From UBA4717 sp045577925 (lineage in GTDB: Bacteria; Bacillota; Clostridia; Oscillospirales; CAG-272): a stretch of DNA of 46,290 nt. Where the stretch lies: the NCBI GenBank assembly GCA_045577925.1, contig JAZNJH010000001.1:1-46290 (forward strand), read 5' to 3'. Each line of letters opens with the position of its first letter. Position 1 is the first letter of the stretch. Below the pieces are notes generated by a model that worked only from the letters and a program-made list of their open reading frames with translations, did no database searches and was not told where the DNA came from. This document shows, in pieces, positions 16,138-26,001 of this stretch. A program made the translations under genes and the position numbers.

Positions 16138-18390
16138 ATGGCTTACCCGAAACAGCATAGCATGATAAAATTCCGCGCACGTATAATCGTGGGCTTTATC
16201 TGTCTTATGTTTGCCATAGTTTCTGTTGTATTGTTCAATCTTCAGATATTAAATTACGAAAAATATCAGTCTGAGGTCATAAATCAGATGACGAGTGAGA
16301 CAACGGTCAGAGCTAACCGCGGTAAGATTTATGACACGAACATGAATCTGCTTGTTACAAATACGACCGTGTGGAGAGTTTTTATCGACCCCAGCAAAAT
16401 AAAAGATTATGACGACAAGCTGCTTATTGCCGATAATCTCTCCCGTATTCTTGAGATTGACTATAACTCTGTTCTTGAAAAAATAAACAACAATCCCAAA
16501 AAGCGTGATATAACAATAAAAAATAACGTTGAAAAGGAAACTGCCGATCTTGTAAGGGAGTTTATAGTACAAAACGACCTTTCGTCGATGATATATCTTG
16601 CGATCGGAAGCCAGCGCTTTTATTGCTACGGCGACCTTGCTTCTCACGTTCTCGGGTTTACCAACGTGGACGGCAAGGGGCAATACGGACTTGAGCTTAC
16701 ATATGACGATTATCTCACGGGCATTGACGGCAAGCTTTTAACGGCCCACGACGCGCAGGGCAACGACATGCCTTATAAATACGAAAGCTATATCAGTGCG
16801 AAAAACGGAACGAATATCGTGTCAACGATCGATATGAGAATACAGTACGAGCTTGAAAACCAGCTCGAAGCCGCATACGAAAATGCAGGTGCAAGAAACC
16901 GTGTTACAGGTATCGTTATGGAGGTTGACACGGGTGCTGTGCTCGCAATGGCAACCTATCCCGACTTTGACTGCAACAATCCCAAGATATTGAACGAAGA
17001 GTTTCAAAAAGAACTTGAGAGCTCAGGTTATCTGCCCGATTCACAAGAATACTCCAACCTTTATATGAATCTCCTTTACGAGATGTGGAACAACAAGGCG
17101 GTCAACGACCTTTATGAGCCCGGCTCAACATTCAAGGTAATTACTTCCGCGATAGCTCTTGAGGAAAAAGTTGTAAAGCTTACAGACAGATTTTACTGTC
17201 CCGGGCACTATAAGGTTGAGGGTTACTCCTCGCCTATTCACTGCCACAAAAGAACGGGACACGGCTCGGTCACATTCGTTGAGGGACTTCAGCAGTCATG
17301 CAATCCAACTCTTATGATGCTTGCCGAAAGAATAGGCAGAGATACGTTTTACAAATACTTTGAAGCGTTTGGATACAGGGCAAAAACAGGTGTAGACCTT
17401 CCCGGCGAATCGCTTGGCATTACCCATACTCTTGACGGCTTCAATCAGGTTGAGCTTGCGGTCTACTCCTTCGGTCAGACCTTTAAGGTAACGCCTATTC
17501 AACAGATAACAGCTATAAGCACAATTGCTAACGGCGGTTACCTCGTTACTCCGCATATCTTACGTCAGCTTGTTGATGACGACGGCAATATTTTATATTC
17601 ATACGATGACAGTGCAAAAAGACAGATAATCAGCACAGAGACCTGTGAAACACTGACAAAGATACTTGCCGACGGTGTTGCAGGTAACGGCGGTGCTAAA
17701 AACGCGTACGTCAAGGGCTATTCGGTAGCCGCAAAAACAGGTACGTCGGAAAAGAGAGACACCCCCGATGAAAACGGTGAATTTTCTCTGCGCGTTGGTT
17801 CCTGCGTTGCTTACGCCCCTGCAGACGATCCGGTTATCGCGGCCATAATCATGGTCGATGAGCCCTCTATTGCCAACGTATACGGAAGCGTTGTTGCCGC
17901 ACCCTACATATCCAATCTTCTCTCGGTTGTACTGCCTTATCTCGGAATTGAGCCGCAGTATACAGAAGAAGAGCTTACATCCATGGAAATACCGATATCA
18001 GATTATACGGGCAAAACCGTTAAGGATGCTCAGAATGAGATAAAGAACAAGGGACTTAACTATGAAGTTATAGGAAGCGGAAATATTGTAACCTCACAAA
18101 TCCCGAAGTCGGGAAGCTTACTTTCAAGCGAAAGCGGAAAGGTTCTTCTCTACACCGCAGACAAAGAAGCTTCACTTTCTGTAACTGCGCCCGACCTTGT
18201 TGGCAGAACGGCAGCGGCGGCAAACAAGCTTGCCGTTAACTCAGGACTTAACGTCAACATCCTCGGCGCACAGAATTACGATACAGGTGCCGGTGCTGTT
18301 GTTATAAGCCAGTCCCCCGAAGCCGGCACTAAGATGGCACGCGGCGACATAATCACAATAGACGTGCGCCACCTGGACGGTACAGACTAA
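16138..18390 (+). CDS. spoVD: Class B penicillin-binding protein with two PASTA domains (SpoVD/PBP2x type)
   Basis: 750 residues. N-terminal anchor helix (about 14-34), PBP dimer domain, transpeptidase domain with STFK at 330-333 (active Ser330), SCN at 387-389 and KTG at 533-535, then two PASTA repeats (about 622-680 and 685-747). It cross-links peptidoglycan outside the membrane, paired with FtsW. C-terminal PASTA repeats and dcw location fit SpoVD or the division PBP (FtsI/PBP2B); which role applies cannot be decided here, and the single gene may serve vegetative division. ATG 16138 follows AAAGGA. Confidence 0.9.
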   Translation: MAYPKQHSMIKFRARIIVGFICLMFAIVSVVLFNLQILNYEKYQSEVINQMTSETTVRANRGKIYDTNMNLLVTNTTVWRVFIDPSKIKDYDDKLLIADNLSRILEIDYNSVLEKINNNPKKRDITIKNNVEKETADLVREFIVQNDLSSMIYLAIGSQRFYCYGDLASHVLGFTNVDGKGQYGLELTYDDYLTGIDGKLLTAHDAQGNDMPYKYESYISAKNGTNIVSTIDMRIQYELENQLEAAYENAGARNRVTGIVMEVDTGAVLAMATYPDFDCNNPKILNEEFQKELESSGYLPDSQEYSNLYMNLLYEMWNNKAVNDLYEPGSTFKVITSAIALEEKVVKLTDRFYCPGHYKVEGYSSPIHCHKRTGHGSVTFVEGLQQSCNPTLMMLAERIGRDTFYKYFEAFGYRAKTGVDLPGESLGITHTLDGFNQVELAVYSFGQTFKVTPIQQITAISTIANGGYLVTPHILRQLVDDDGNILYSYDDSAKRQIISTETCETLTKILADGVAGNGGAKNAYVKGYSVAAKTGTSEKRDTPDENGEFSLRVGSCVAYAPADDPVIAAIIMVDEPSIANVYGSVVAAPYISNLLSVVLPYLGIEPQYTEEELTSMEIPISDYTGKTVKDAQNEIKNKGLNYEVIGSGNIVTSQIPKSGSLLSSESGKVLLYTADKEASLSVTAPDLVGRTAAAANKLAVNSGLNVNILGAQNYDTGAGAVVISQSPEAGTKMARGDIITIDVRHLDGTD

Positions 18391-18402
18391 ATACAATAAA
18401 AA

Positions 18403-18463
18403 CGGACAGTCAAAATAATATTATTTTGCGCTGTCCGAAAACTCCTTTTGCCCGGGCGGACAG
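18403..18463 (+). promoter_or_regulatory. Competing hairpins ahead of murE
   Basis: CGGACAG (18403-18409), CTGTCCG (18431-18437) and CGGACAG (18457-18463) can pair in two exclusive ways. The first hairpin is extended by CAAAATAA/TTATTTTG (18411-18418 with 18421-18428). The second is short and ends about 15 bases before the AAGGAG of murE. Neither has a T run. This looks like a leader that can switch, or a processing site between the PBP gene and murE. Confidence 0.45.
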
Positions 18464-18490
18464 TGCTTTTGCGGCAAAGAAGGAGTACCC

Positions 18491-19966
18491 ATGCGATTTT
18501 TTGAAATACTTGAAAACACACGCATTCTTGCAACGAACATAACAAATTTTGATTTCTGCTTTAACAAGGTCTGCTCAAATTCAGACTGTGCAGAGCTTGG
18601 TGACATATTCATATGCAGGCGCGGAAGCAGTTCAGACGGTCACGACTATATAGAAAACGCACATAAACGCGGGGCAAAAACCTTCGTTTGCGAATATATA
18701 ACAGACTATCTCCATAAAAACCCCGATATAAGGTATATCGTGGTTAAAGATGCTTCTCTTGCCGAAGTCAGAATGCTTGACACTTTATACGGTCATCCGA
18801 CAAAAGACATGAAGCTTATAGGGATAACCGGCACAAACGGAAAGACTTCGTGCGCGTACATGATAAAATCGCTTTTTGACTCGGCAGGCTACAAAACAGG
18901 ACTTATATCCACCATAAAAACACTTGCCTGCGATAAAGATATAACTAAAACTACAAGCGAGAGTGAATACAACTCCATGACAACCCCCTCGCCGGCTCAG
19001 TTATATGAATATCTTTATAAAATGAAAGAGTACGGTGTTGAGATCGTTGTAATGGAAGCTTCTTCGCACGCTCTCGTGCAAAGGCGGCTTGACGCTCTGC
19101 ATTTTTCTCTCGGAATATTTACAAATTTATCCGAGGATCATCTCGATTATCATAAAGATCTCACTCAATACATGCAAGCAAAGGCTCACCTGTTTGAGCT
19201 TTGCAATATAGCGCTTATAAATACAGACTGCAAATACGGCAAAGCTATATTCAAAGCTCTTCCCTGCAAGGCTTTTTCATACGGCAGTGAAGCGGATTTT
19301 TCTTTTAAAGAGCCGAAGTACGCGGCAAAGGATACAAGTTTTGTACTTGTCCATGAAGAAGAAAAAGTATTATTAAAATGCCCTGTGCCCGGAGATTTCA
19401 CGGTGTACAACGCGCTTGCGGCGGCGGCTGCGGCAAAAATATTTAAAATAGATAATAAAATCATCAAAAGCGCAATGAATAATCTCGCTCAGATACCCGG
19501 AAGGCTTGAGCGCGTAGATATTCCATGTAACTTTGACGTTTATATTGATTACGCTCACACTCCTGATGCGCTTGAAAAGGTACTCTTGACACTAAAGCGC
19601 GTGTGCCGCGGCAGACTTATCACGGTATTTGGTTGCGGCGGGAACAGAGAGCGCGAAAAAAGGCCGATAATGGGCAGAATAGCCACAGCCGTGTCAGATA
19701 TTACAGTTATAACGAGCGATAATTCCCGAAACGAACCGCGTGAAAAGATTATATCCGAAATACTCTCGGGTGTTAAAAGAAACAGTAACTACAAGGTTAT
19801 TGAAAACAGAAAAGACGCTATAAGATATGCTCTTGCCATTGCAAAAGACGGTGACACCCTGCTTTTAGCAGGAAAGGGTCATGAGGATTACGAGATAACA
19901 GAAAACACAAGGCGCCATTTCTGCGAGAAGGAAATAATTAAAGAATATTTTGAAAGTAAGTGCTGA
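18491..19966 (+). CDS. murE: UDP-N-acetylmuramoyl-tripeptide synthetase
   Basis: 491 residues. Mur ligase architecture: N-terminal UDP-binding domain, central ATPase with GITGTNGKTS (112-119 core), C-terminal Mur ligase domain. It adds the third amino acid to UDP-MurNAc-L-Ala-D-Glu. At the specificity site the enzyme has DNSR (410-413), close to the DNPR of meso-diaminopimelate-adding enzymes and unlike the lysine-adding type, so diaminopimelate is the likely substrate (inference). The start ATG 18491 has AAGGAG. Fifth gene of the cluster; murF is next. Confidence 0.93.
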   Translation: MRFFEILENTRILATNITNFDFCFNKVCSNSDCAELGDIFICRRGSSSDGHDYIENAHKRGAKTFVCEYITDYLHKNPDIRYIVVKDASLAEVRMLDTLYGHPTKDMKLIGITGTNGKTSCAYMIKSLFDSAGYKTGLISTIKTLACDKDITKTTSESEYNSMTTPSPAQLYEYLYKMKEYGVEIVVMEASSHALVQRRLDALHFSLGIFTNLSEDHLDYHKDLTQYMQAKAHLFELCNIALINTDCKYGKAIFKALPCKAFSYGSEADFSFKEPKYAAKDTSFVLVHEEEKVLLKCPVPGDFTVYNALAAAAAAKIFKIDNKIIKSAMNNLAQIPGRLERVDIPCNFDVYIDYAHTPDALEKVLLTLKRVCRGRLITVFGCGGNREREKRPIMGRIATAVSDITVITSDNSRNEPREKIISEILSGVKRNSNYKVIENRKDAIRYALAIAKDGDTLLLAGKGHEDYEITENTRRHFCEKEIIKEYFESKC

Positions 19967-19996
19967 GGGCACACAAAACACAAAGGATGCTTGGCC

Positions 19997-21439
19997 ATGA
20001 AAAGAATCGAACTTGAAAACGGCGGATTTACGGTTGCTGAAATAGCAGAAATAACGGGCGGAAGTATTGTTGGCAGTGCAGATAAAACAGTCACATCCGT
20101 TTCAACAGACTCGCGCGAATGTACTAACGGTACCCTTTTTGTCGCCATCAGGGGAGAAAATTTCGACGGTCATAATTTTATAAAAGAAACGATAGAAGCG
20201 GGCGCGGTATGCGCGCTTTGCGAAAGAATCGTTGATAATACCGCTTCCATTGGCGGCGCGCTTATTGTCGTTCCCGACACGGTCATTGCGCTAGGCAAGC
20301 TTGCCCAAGAGTATCTGAAGAGACTTGCTACCGAAGTGGTCTGCGTTACGGGAAGCGTCGGTAAAACGACAACAAAGGAATTTATATACTCGGTACTTAA
20401 TGAAAAATTGAACGCACACAAAACGGAAGGCAATTTCAATAACGAGCTTGGTCTTCCTCTCTCCGTTCTTTCAATGAAAAAGGATGCAAGTGCGGCAGTT
20501 TTTGAGCTTGGCATGAGCTTCAAGGGCGAAATATCCTATCTTTCGAAAATAGCCCGACCGAAGATCGCCGCAATAACGAATATCGGTAACTCGCATATTG
20601 AAAACCTCGGAAGCAGGGAAAATATCTGCGCGGCAAAGCTTGAGATAGTTGACGGCCTTGATCCCGACGGATATATCTTACTTAATGCCGACGAGCCTCT
20701 GCTTTTTGCAAGAAAAGAAGATTTCACTCAAAAAACTCTGCTTATATCGATGCAGAATCCGAAGGCTGATTTCCGTGCGCTCAACGTAAGAACTTATGAC
20801 GACTATTCCATATACGATCTCGTTTTACCAAACAGGGTCGTAACCAACATACAGATACCCACTATCGGCATTCACAACATTTTTGACTCCGTATACGCTT
20901 TTGTAATCGGCCTTATTATGGGTATGAGTGACGATGAGATAAAGCGCGGTCTTATGAAGTTCAAAAATACCGGCATGCGCCAGAACGTATACAAGTACGG
21001 CTCAGTTACAATCATCGAGGACTGCTACAATGCAGGTCCCGAATCAATGAAGGCTTCTCTCGATGTACTCAATAAGGTTGCTGCTAAAAACGGCGGACGT
21101 TCAATAGCGGTTCTCGGCGAGATGCGGGAGCTTGGAGAATACAGCAAGCAGCTGCATATGGAGATCGGCAAAACTGTTGCCGCCAAAAAGATCGACATGC
21201 TGTTTACTTTCGGTCATGATGCCGAAAATATAGTGCTCGGAGCAGTAAACCACGGCTATCCGGCAGAAAAAATAGGTATAAACGGTGATACCGACGCGCC
21301 GGAACGTGCGGCTTTAGCCATCAGAAACGCTCTGCGGGTGTCAGACACGGTACTTTTCAAGGCAAGCCGTGCGCTGAAGCTTGAACGCGTTATAGAATAT
21401 CTGAAAAAAGAGCTTGATACAAACTCTTTATCTGACTGA
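19997..21439 (+). CDS. murF: UDP-N-acetylmuramoyl-tripeptide--D-alanyl-D-alanine ligase
   Basis: 480 residues from ATG 19997 (AAAGGA about 9 bases upstream; the TTG at 19991 is too close to that site). N-terminal VSTDSRECTNGTLFVAIRG, ATP loop VTGSVGKTTTKEF, NFNNELGLPLS, EDCYNAGPESM and VLGEMRELGEYS are standard MurF blocks. It joins D-Ala-D-Ala to the UDP-MurNAc-tripeptide, the last cytoplasmic step before MraY. Gap to murE is 30 bases. Confidence 0.94.
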   Translation: MKRIELENGGFTVAEIAEITGGSIVGSADKTVTSVSTDSRECTNGTLFVAIRGENFDGHNFIKETIEAGAVCALCERIVDNTASIGGALIVVPDTVIALGKLAQEYLKRLATEVVCVTGSVGKTTTKEFIYSVLNEKLNAHKTEGNFNNELGLPLSVLSMKKDASAAVFELGMSFKGEISYLSKIARPKIAAITNIGNSHIENLGSRENICAAKLEIVDGLDPDGYILLNADEPLLFARKEDFTQKTLLISMQNPKADFRALNVRTYDDYSIYDLVLPNRVVTNIQIPTIGIHNIFDSVYAFVIGLIMGMSDDEIKRGLMKFKNTGMRQNVYKYGSVTIIEDCYNAGPESMKASLDVLNKVAAKNGGRSIAVLGEMRELGEYSKQLHMEIGKTVAAKKIDMLFTFGHDAENIVLGAVNHGYPAEKIGINGDTDAPERAALAIRNALRVSDTVLFKASRALKLERVIEYLKKELDTNSLSD

Positions 21440-21466
21440 TTATAGAAAAGAAAGGATGGATCGTTT

Positions 21467-22465
21467 ATGGATCTGCTTCGTATGTTATCAGGTGCCGTAT
21501 TCGTATGCGTGTTCATACTCACAGCGTTTTTCACAAGACTTATAATCCCGAAGCTTAAAAGCATGAAGCTTGGGCAGACGATCCTTGAAATAGGTCCGCG
21601 CTGGCACAAAAACAAAGAGGGGACTCCCACAATGGGCGGCATCGCATTCATATCAGCGATACTTCTTGTCTCTGTTGTTTTAGTTATTCTTTGCTTGACA
21701 GTCCTTGATGAGCCTCTGTTTATCAGACTTATAATAACAGTAGTATTTGCCGCGCTCAACGGAGCTATCGGTATAATCGACGATATGACAAAATTCAAGA
21801 ATCACCGCAACGAGGGTCTTAGCGCTTCTCAGAAGTTTTTGCTTCAGCTTATTGTTGCGGCGCTGTATCTCTTTGCACTGAGCTACACGGGATTTATAAA
21901 TACCGTGATGCATATCCCCTTTACAAACATCGGACTTGAGCTTAAAATAGTATATTATCCTATGGCGCTTATAGTCATTACGGGAATAATCAACAGCGTA
22001 AACCTTACCGACGGAATCGACGGACTTGCTTCAAGCGTTACCATGGTTGTGGGAGCAGCATTTGCAGTTCTCTCATTTTTCAACAGCGACATTGAGCTTT
22101 CCTTCCTTTCGTCGATGATAATCGGCGCTTGCCTTGGTTTTCTCGTATATAACTTTTATCCTGCACGTATATTTATGGGTGATACGGGCTCGCTCTTTTT
22201 AGGAGCGGCGGCTGTCGGATGCGCCTTTATGATGAACGATCCTTTCATAATACTGATTATAGGTATCGTTTACGTTGCGGAATCTCTTTCTGTAATAATA
22301 CAGGTTGGATCCTTCAAGCTTACGGGAAAGCGCGTTTTCAAAATGAGCCCGATACATCATCATTTTGAAAAATGCGGCTGGAGCGAGATCAAGATCGTAT
22401 CAGTATTCTCATTTGTTACATTTGTATTTTCCGCCATAGCGGTCATCCTCTCTGTTATAAAATAA
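21467..22465 (+). CDS. mraY: Phospho-N-acetylmuramoyl-pentapeptide-transferase
   Basis: 332 residues with about ten transmembrane helices. Signature blocks: GPRWHKNKEGTPTMGG, IGIIDDMTKFKNHRNEGL (acidic catalytic pair), NLTDGIDGLA, FMGDTGSLFLG and the histidine motif SPIHHHFEKCGWSE. It transfers phospho-MurNAc-pentapeptide to undecaprenyl phosphate, forming lipid I. ATG 21467 with AAAGGA about 10 bases upstream. Between murF and ftsW, where murD would often follow but does not. Confidence 0.95.
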   Translation: MDLLRMLSGAVFVCVFILTAFFTRLIIPKLKSMKLGQTILEIGPRWHKNKEGTPTMGGIAFISAILLVSVVLVILCLTVLDEPLFIRLIITVVFAALNGAIGIIDDMTKFKNHRNEGLSASQKFLLQLIVAALYLFALSYTGFINTVMHIPFTNIGLELKIVYYPMALIVITGIINSVNLTDGIDGLASSVTMVVGAAFAVLSFFNSDIELSFLSSMIIGACLGFLVYNFYPARIFMGDTGSLFLGAAAVGCAFMMNDPFIILIIGIVYVAESLSVIIQVGSFKLTGKRVFKMSPIHHHFEKCGWSEIKIVSVFSFVTFVFSAIAVILSVIK

Positions 22466-22481
22466 TTTTGTGGAGTTATAA

Positions 22482-23756
22482 ATGAACAACACACCAAACA
22501 GAAATAATAATCAAAGAAAAGAAACGCAAACTGCCACGATCACAAAAAGGCCTGCTCGGGCAGGCGGCGAAAAAATGCCGGTTCAAGGTGCTCAGGCAGC
22601 AAAAAATATGCCTGTCGGAAAACCGGAAAAAATAACGAGATATAAAAGCCCCGTAGACAGAATGTTTCTGGCGCTCGTTCTTATACTTATATGCTTTGGC
22701 TCGGTTATGGTATTCAGTGCAAGCTATGCGTATTCAATGTCTCAGGATCCCGGCAACGGATATATATACATACAAAGACAGATTTCGTTCGTGCTTATAG
22801 GCCTTATAGGCATGTTTGTCGTATCAAGGCTTGAGCCCGAGGTTATAAAGAAATTTACTCCTGCGGCATACTGGGCAACGATAGGCCTGCTCGGACTCGT
22901 TTTCGTTATCGGTACAGTAGGCGGCGGCGCAAAGCGCTGGATAATGGTAGGCCCTGTATCCGTTCAGCCCTCTGAAATTGCAAAGGCAACTCTCGTTATG
23001 ATGCTTGCCCTGCATTTTGAAAAACACAGCGATACGATACTTAATACCAAAGATAAAAAAGAGCATCTGATGTACGGACTTTTCCGTCCCCTTTTCTACA
23101 CATGCCTCGTTTGTGTACTCGTTGTTCTTGAAAAGCATCTTTCCGGTACTATAATAATCTTCTGCATCGGAATAATGCTTATATGGATGGGCGGAGTAAA
23201 AGCTGCTGCGCTTATCTACCCGGGTCTTATCGGCGCTACCGTTCTCGGCCTTGTTGCATGGTTTGTACCATATACGAGAAGAAGACTTGATATATGGTTT
23301 GATCCTACAAAAGATATCACGGGAAGCGGATGGCAGACTGTACAAGGGCTCAGAGCCATCGGTTCGGGAGGACTTTTCGGCCTCGGCCCGACAAACAGCC
23401 GCCAGAAGCACATGTACGTATCTCAGCCGCAGAACGACTTTATATACAGTATTCTTTGCGAAGAGCTCGGATTTATCGGAGCCATATCCGTTATAGTGCT
23501 CTTTATCCTCCTCATTGTAAGAGGCTATCAGATCGCCATGAAAACAACCGACGTGTATTCATCACTTGTGGTAATGGGTATAGTAAGTAAAGTCGGTCTT
23601 CAGGCGGCGTTCAATATAGGTGTTGTTACAAACACACTTCCAAACACAGGTATTTCACTGCCCTTTTTCAGCTACGGCGGTTCTTCAACGGTGGTTTTAC
23701 TCATTGAAATGGGCATAGTATTATCAATATCAAGGTTTTCACGTCAGGACAAGTAG
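22482..23756 (+). CDS. ftsW: SEDS peptidoglycan polymerase FtsW
   Basis: 424 residues. A hydrophilic N-terminus of about 60 residues rich in Asn, Lys and Gln precedes about ten transmembrane helices. SEDS blocks: VFSASYAYS, GGGAKRWI, VQPSEIAKATLV, PQNDFIYSILCEELGFIG and LPNTGISLPFFSYGGSS. It polymerises lipid II glycan strands at the septum with the partner PBP (here 16138-18390). FtsW rather than RodA is chosen from its place in the dcw cluster. ATG 22482 follows GGAG. Confidence 0.92.
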   Translation: MNNTPNRNNNQRKETQTATITKRPARAGGEKMPVQGAQAAKNMPVGKPEKITRYKSPVDRMFLALVLILICFGSVMVFSASYAYSMSQDPGNGYIYIQRQISFVLIGLIGMFVVSRLEPEVIKKFTPAAYWATIGLLGLVFVIGTVGGGAKRWIMVGPVSVQPSEIAKATLVMMLALHFEKHSDTILNTKDKKEHLMYGLFRPLFYTCLVCVLVVLEKHLSGTIIIFCIGIMLIWMGGVKAAALIYPGLIGATVLGLVAWFVPYTRRRLDIWFDPTKDITGSGWQTVQGLRAIGSGGLFGLGPTNSRQKHMYVSQPQNDFIYSILCEELGFIGAISVIVLFILLIVRGYQIAMKTTDVYSSLVVMGIVSKVGLQAAFNIGVVTNTLPNTGISLPFFSYGGSSTVVLLIEMGIVLSISRFSRQDK

Positions 23757-23821
23757 CAACAACGAGTAAGTATACTGACGTTGTAAACTCTTGCTGTTTA
23801 TACAAGTAAATTAAACATCAT

Positions 23822-23837
23822 ATGCCGCAGGCGGCAT
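23822..23837 (+). promoter_or_regulatory. Small hairpin just before the murG ribosome binding site
   Basis: A perfect 7-bp stem ATGCCGC/GCGGCAT with a 2-base AG spacer as written (so the real loop takes in one or two stem pairs). It ends directly against GGAG of murG. No T run. Upstream, 23755-23795 also has complementary parts (AGCAA with TTGCT, GAGT with ACTC). Possibly a translation or stability element. Confidence 0.4.
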
Positions 23838-23847
23838 GGAGAGAATT

Positions 23848-24969
23848 ATGAGAGTAATAGTAACAGGCGGCGGAACAAGCGGCCACGTCAATCCGGCGCT
23901 CGCGATCGCCAATACGATAAAAAAGAATATCCCCGAAAGCGAGATAATATTCGTCGGTACAAAGCGCGGAATCGAAAACAAGCTTGTACCGAAGGAAGGC
24001 TATAAGCTTTACCACGTTGAGGTCCGCGGCATCAAGCGCTCCCTTTCTCTTTCAAATATAAAAAGCCTTTATCTTGCCCTTACCTCACCTATCAAAGCAA
24101 GGCGTCTGATTCGCGAGTTTGCTCCCGATATTGTTATAGGTACGGGCGGATACGTTTGCTGGCCTGTTATGAAGGCGGCGGCAGACATGAAGATTCCAAC
24201 AGTCCTGCACGAATCCAACTCCATTCCGGGTGTTGCTATAAAAATGCTTGCAAGATACGTTGACAGAATATTCGTTAATTTCGAAGCAACTATAAACAAA
24301 TTTCCCGAAGATTGCAGAAGCAAGGTAATAAGAGTCGGAAATCCTCTGAGACCCGAATTTCTGACGCTTGATTCACAGTCAGCCAGAAAAGAGCTTGGAA
24401 TTACGGGAAAATACGATAAATTCATTCTTTCGTGCGGCGGAAGCATGGGGGCTGAAAAGATAAACGAGGCTGTTCTTTCACTTATGAAAGAATATACCTC
24501 AAAGCATCCCGAAATACTTCACCTACATGCAACGGGGTCAATCGAATACGAAGCGGCGCTTACAGAGTTCAAAGCATCAAGGCTTGATAAATACGATAAC
24601 ATAAAGATTGTTGAGTACATCTATGATATGCCAAGGCAGATGGCAGCGGCAGATCTTGTTATTAACAGGGCAGGCGCTATGACTCTTTCAGAGCTTGCTA
24701 TACTTGAAAAAACTGCCCTGCTGATCCCCTCTCCCAACGTTACGGATAATCATCAGTATAAAAACGCGCACGAGCTTGAAGCAGCAGGTGCTGCAGCTCT
24801 TATTGAGGAGAAGGATCTTACAACCGAGCTTCTTATCAAAACGGTTGATGAGCTTCTGCACAGCGAAAAGGGTGCGGCATGCCAAAAAAATATAAAGAAA
24901 TTCGCGCTTTCTGACGCCGAAAAAATAATGTTCGGCGAGATCAAAGAGCTTGTAAAAAAGAAAAAATAA
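23848..24969 (+). CDS. murG: UDP-GlcNAc:lipid I N-acetylglucosaminyltransferase MurG
   Basis: 373 residues from ATG 23848, chosen over ATG 23836 because GGAG at 23838-23841 is then 6 bases upstream and the protein starts MRVIVTGGGTSGHVNPA as family members do. GT28 fold: N-terminal GGGTSGH loop, GTGGYVCWPV, HESNSIPG, and C-terminal donor site SCGGSMGA, then INRAGAMTLSELA. It adds GlcNAc to lipid I, making lipid II on the inner membrane face. Confidence 0.95.
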   Translation: MRVIVTGGGTSGHVNPALAIANTIKKNIPESEIIFVGTKRGIENKLVPKEGYKLYHVEVRGIKRSLSLSNIKSLYLALTSPIKARRLIREFAPDIVIGTGGYVCWPVMKAAADMKIPTVLHESNSIPGVAIKMLARYVDRIFVNFEATINKFPEDCRSKVIRVGNPLRPEFLTLDSQSARKELGITGKYDKFILSCGGSMGAEKINEAVLSLMKEYTSKHPEILHLHATGSIEYEAALTEFKASRLDKYDNIKIVEYIYDMPRQMAAADLVINRAGAMTLSELAILEKTALLIPSPNVTDNHQYKNAHELEAAGAAALIEEKDLTTELLIKTVDELLHSEKGAACQKNIKKFALSDAEKIMFGEIKELVKKKK

Positions 24970-24983
24970 ACGGAGGAGCGGCT

Positions 24984-25799
24984 TTGGATAACAGACAGGA
25001 CAAAAAAGAGCTTCGTGATGAAACTCTAGAAAATTTTGCAAGGCTGAATAAGTCTAAGAAAAAATTCAAGCATCTTATACTTATACCGATAGTTATTGCC
25101 GCGATCATAATATTCATTACCGTGTGCTTCGCGTTCTTTTTCAAGGTAAAAACTATCGAAGTTGAAGGCGCGGCAAAATACGATCCTAATCTTATTATTA
25201 TAAAAAGCGGTATAACTGCCGGCGAGAATCTATACTCATACCATGAGGATAATATCGAAGAGATCCTTATGTTAAACTACCCCTATATAAGCAAGGTTGA
25301 GCTCAGACGTCGCTGGCCCGATAAAATAATACTTAAGGTTTTTGAAGAAAGCGCCGGATACTGTACCGAGATATACGGTGAAACGCTTATACTTTCATCA
25401 AGTCTGCGTATACTTGAAAACCCTGATATCAACGTTGACTCAATAGAGCTTTGCAGACTGTATCTGCCGGATATCGACCGTGCGCTCGTTGGCAACAAGC
25501 CTGTTTTTTGCTCTGATTCCAATTATATAGAAAAAGCGCTGAGTATTATTGACGCAAGCGATATTGCAGAAAGTATAAGTGCCATAAGCCTTGAAAACAA
25601 ATTTGCAATAAGCTTTCTTATAGGAAACACATATAAAATAAAGTGCGGAAACTCTGACGATCTTGCTCTTAAGCTAACAATGACAGAAAAAATACTACAA
25701 AGCTCTCAGCTGCCCGCCGGCGTCAAAGCAGAGATAGACGTCTCAAACCCCTCTGAATGCTCGGCAATACTCGGCGAGAGCGCAAATTTAGAACTGTAA
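24984..25799 (+). CDS. ftsQ: Cell division protein FtsQ/DivIB
   Basis: 271 residues. Start TTG 24984 (GGAGGA 7 bases upstream; no better start). A basic cytoplasmic tail (1-28), one transmembrane helix (about 30-52), a POTRA domain beginning FKVKTIEVEGAAKYDPN, then ISKVELRRRWPDKIILKVFE, the classic FtsQ segment, and a C-terminal beta domain. It recruits and regulates the septal synthase with FtsL. Last gene before ftsZ; 14 bases after murG. Confidence 0.88.
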   Translation: MDNRQDKKELRDETLENFARLNKSKKKFKHLILIPIVIAAIIIFITVCFAFFFKVKTIEVEGAAKYDPNLIIIKSGITAGENLYSYHEDNIEEILMLNYPYISKVELRRRWPDKIILKVFEESAGYCTEIYGETLILSSSLRILENPDINVDSIELCRLYLPDIDRALVGNKPVFCSDSNYIEKALSIIDASDIAESISAISLENKFAISFLIGNTYKIKCGNSDDLALKLTMTEKILQSSQLPAGVKAEIDVSNPSECSAILGESANLEL

Positions 25800-25896
25800 A
25801 CAGTTAACTTTGCATAAATATGACAACAAAACAACGCGAATATCATGCGAAAATTAAGTTTAATTGTAAAAATATCATAAATTTTTAAAAAACGTA

Positions 25897-25925
25897 TTGC
25901 AATCTTGACTTTTTTATATTATCAT
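25897..25925 (+). promoter_or_regulatory. Possible separate promoter for ftsZ
   Basis: TTGCAA (25897-25902), 17-bp spacer, TATCAT (25920-25925), in an AT-rich 202-base gap before ftsZ. A TTGACT at 25905 has no well-placed -10. The gap size and AT-richness support an independent start, but the exact boxes are uncertain. Confidence 0.45.
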
Positions 25926-26001
25926 ATAGGGTGAACGATATTACACTAATATAATTGTACTCAAAATCAGTGTGTGTTGAAAATACAGGAGGATATAGAA
26001 A

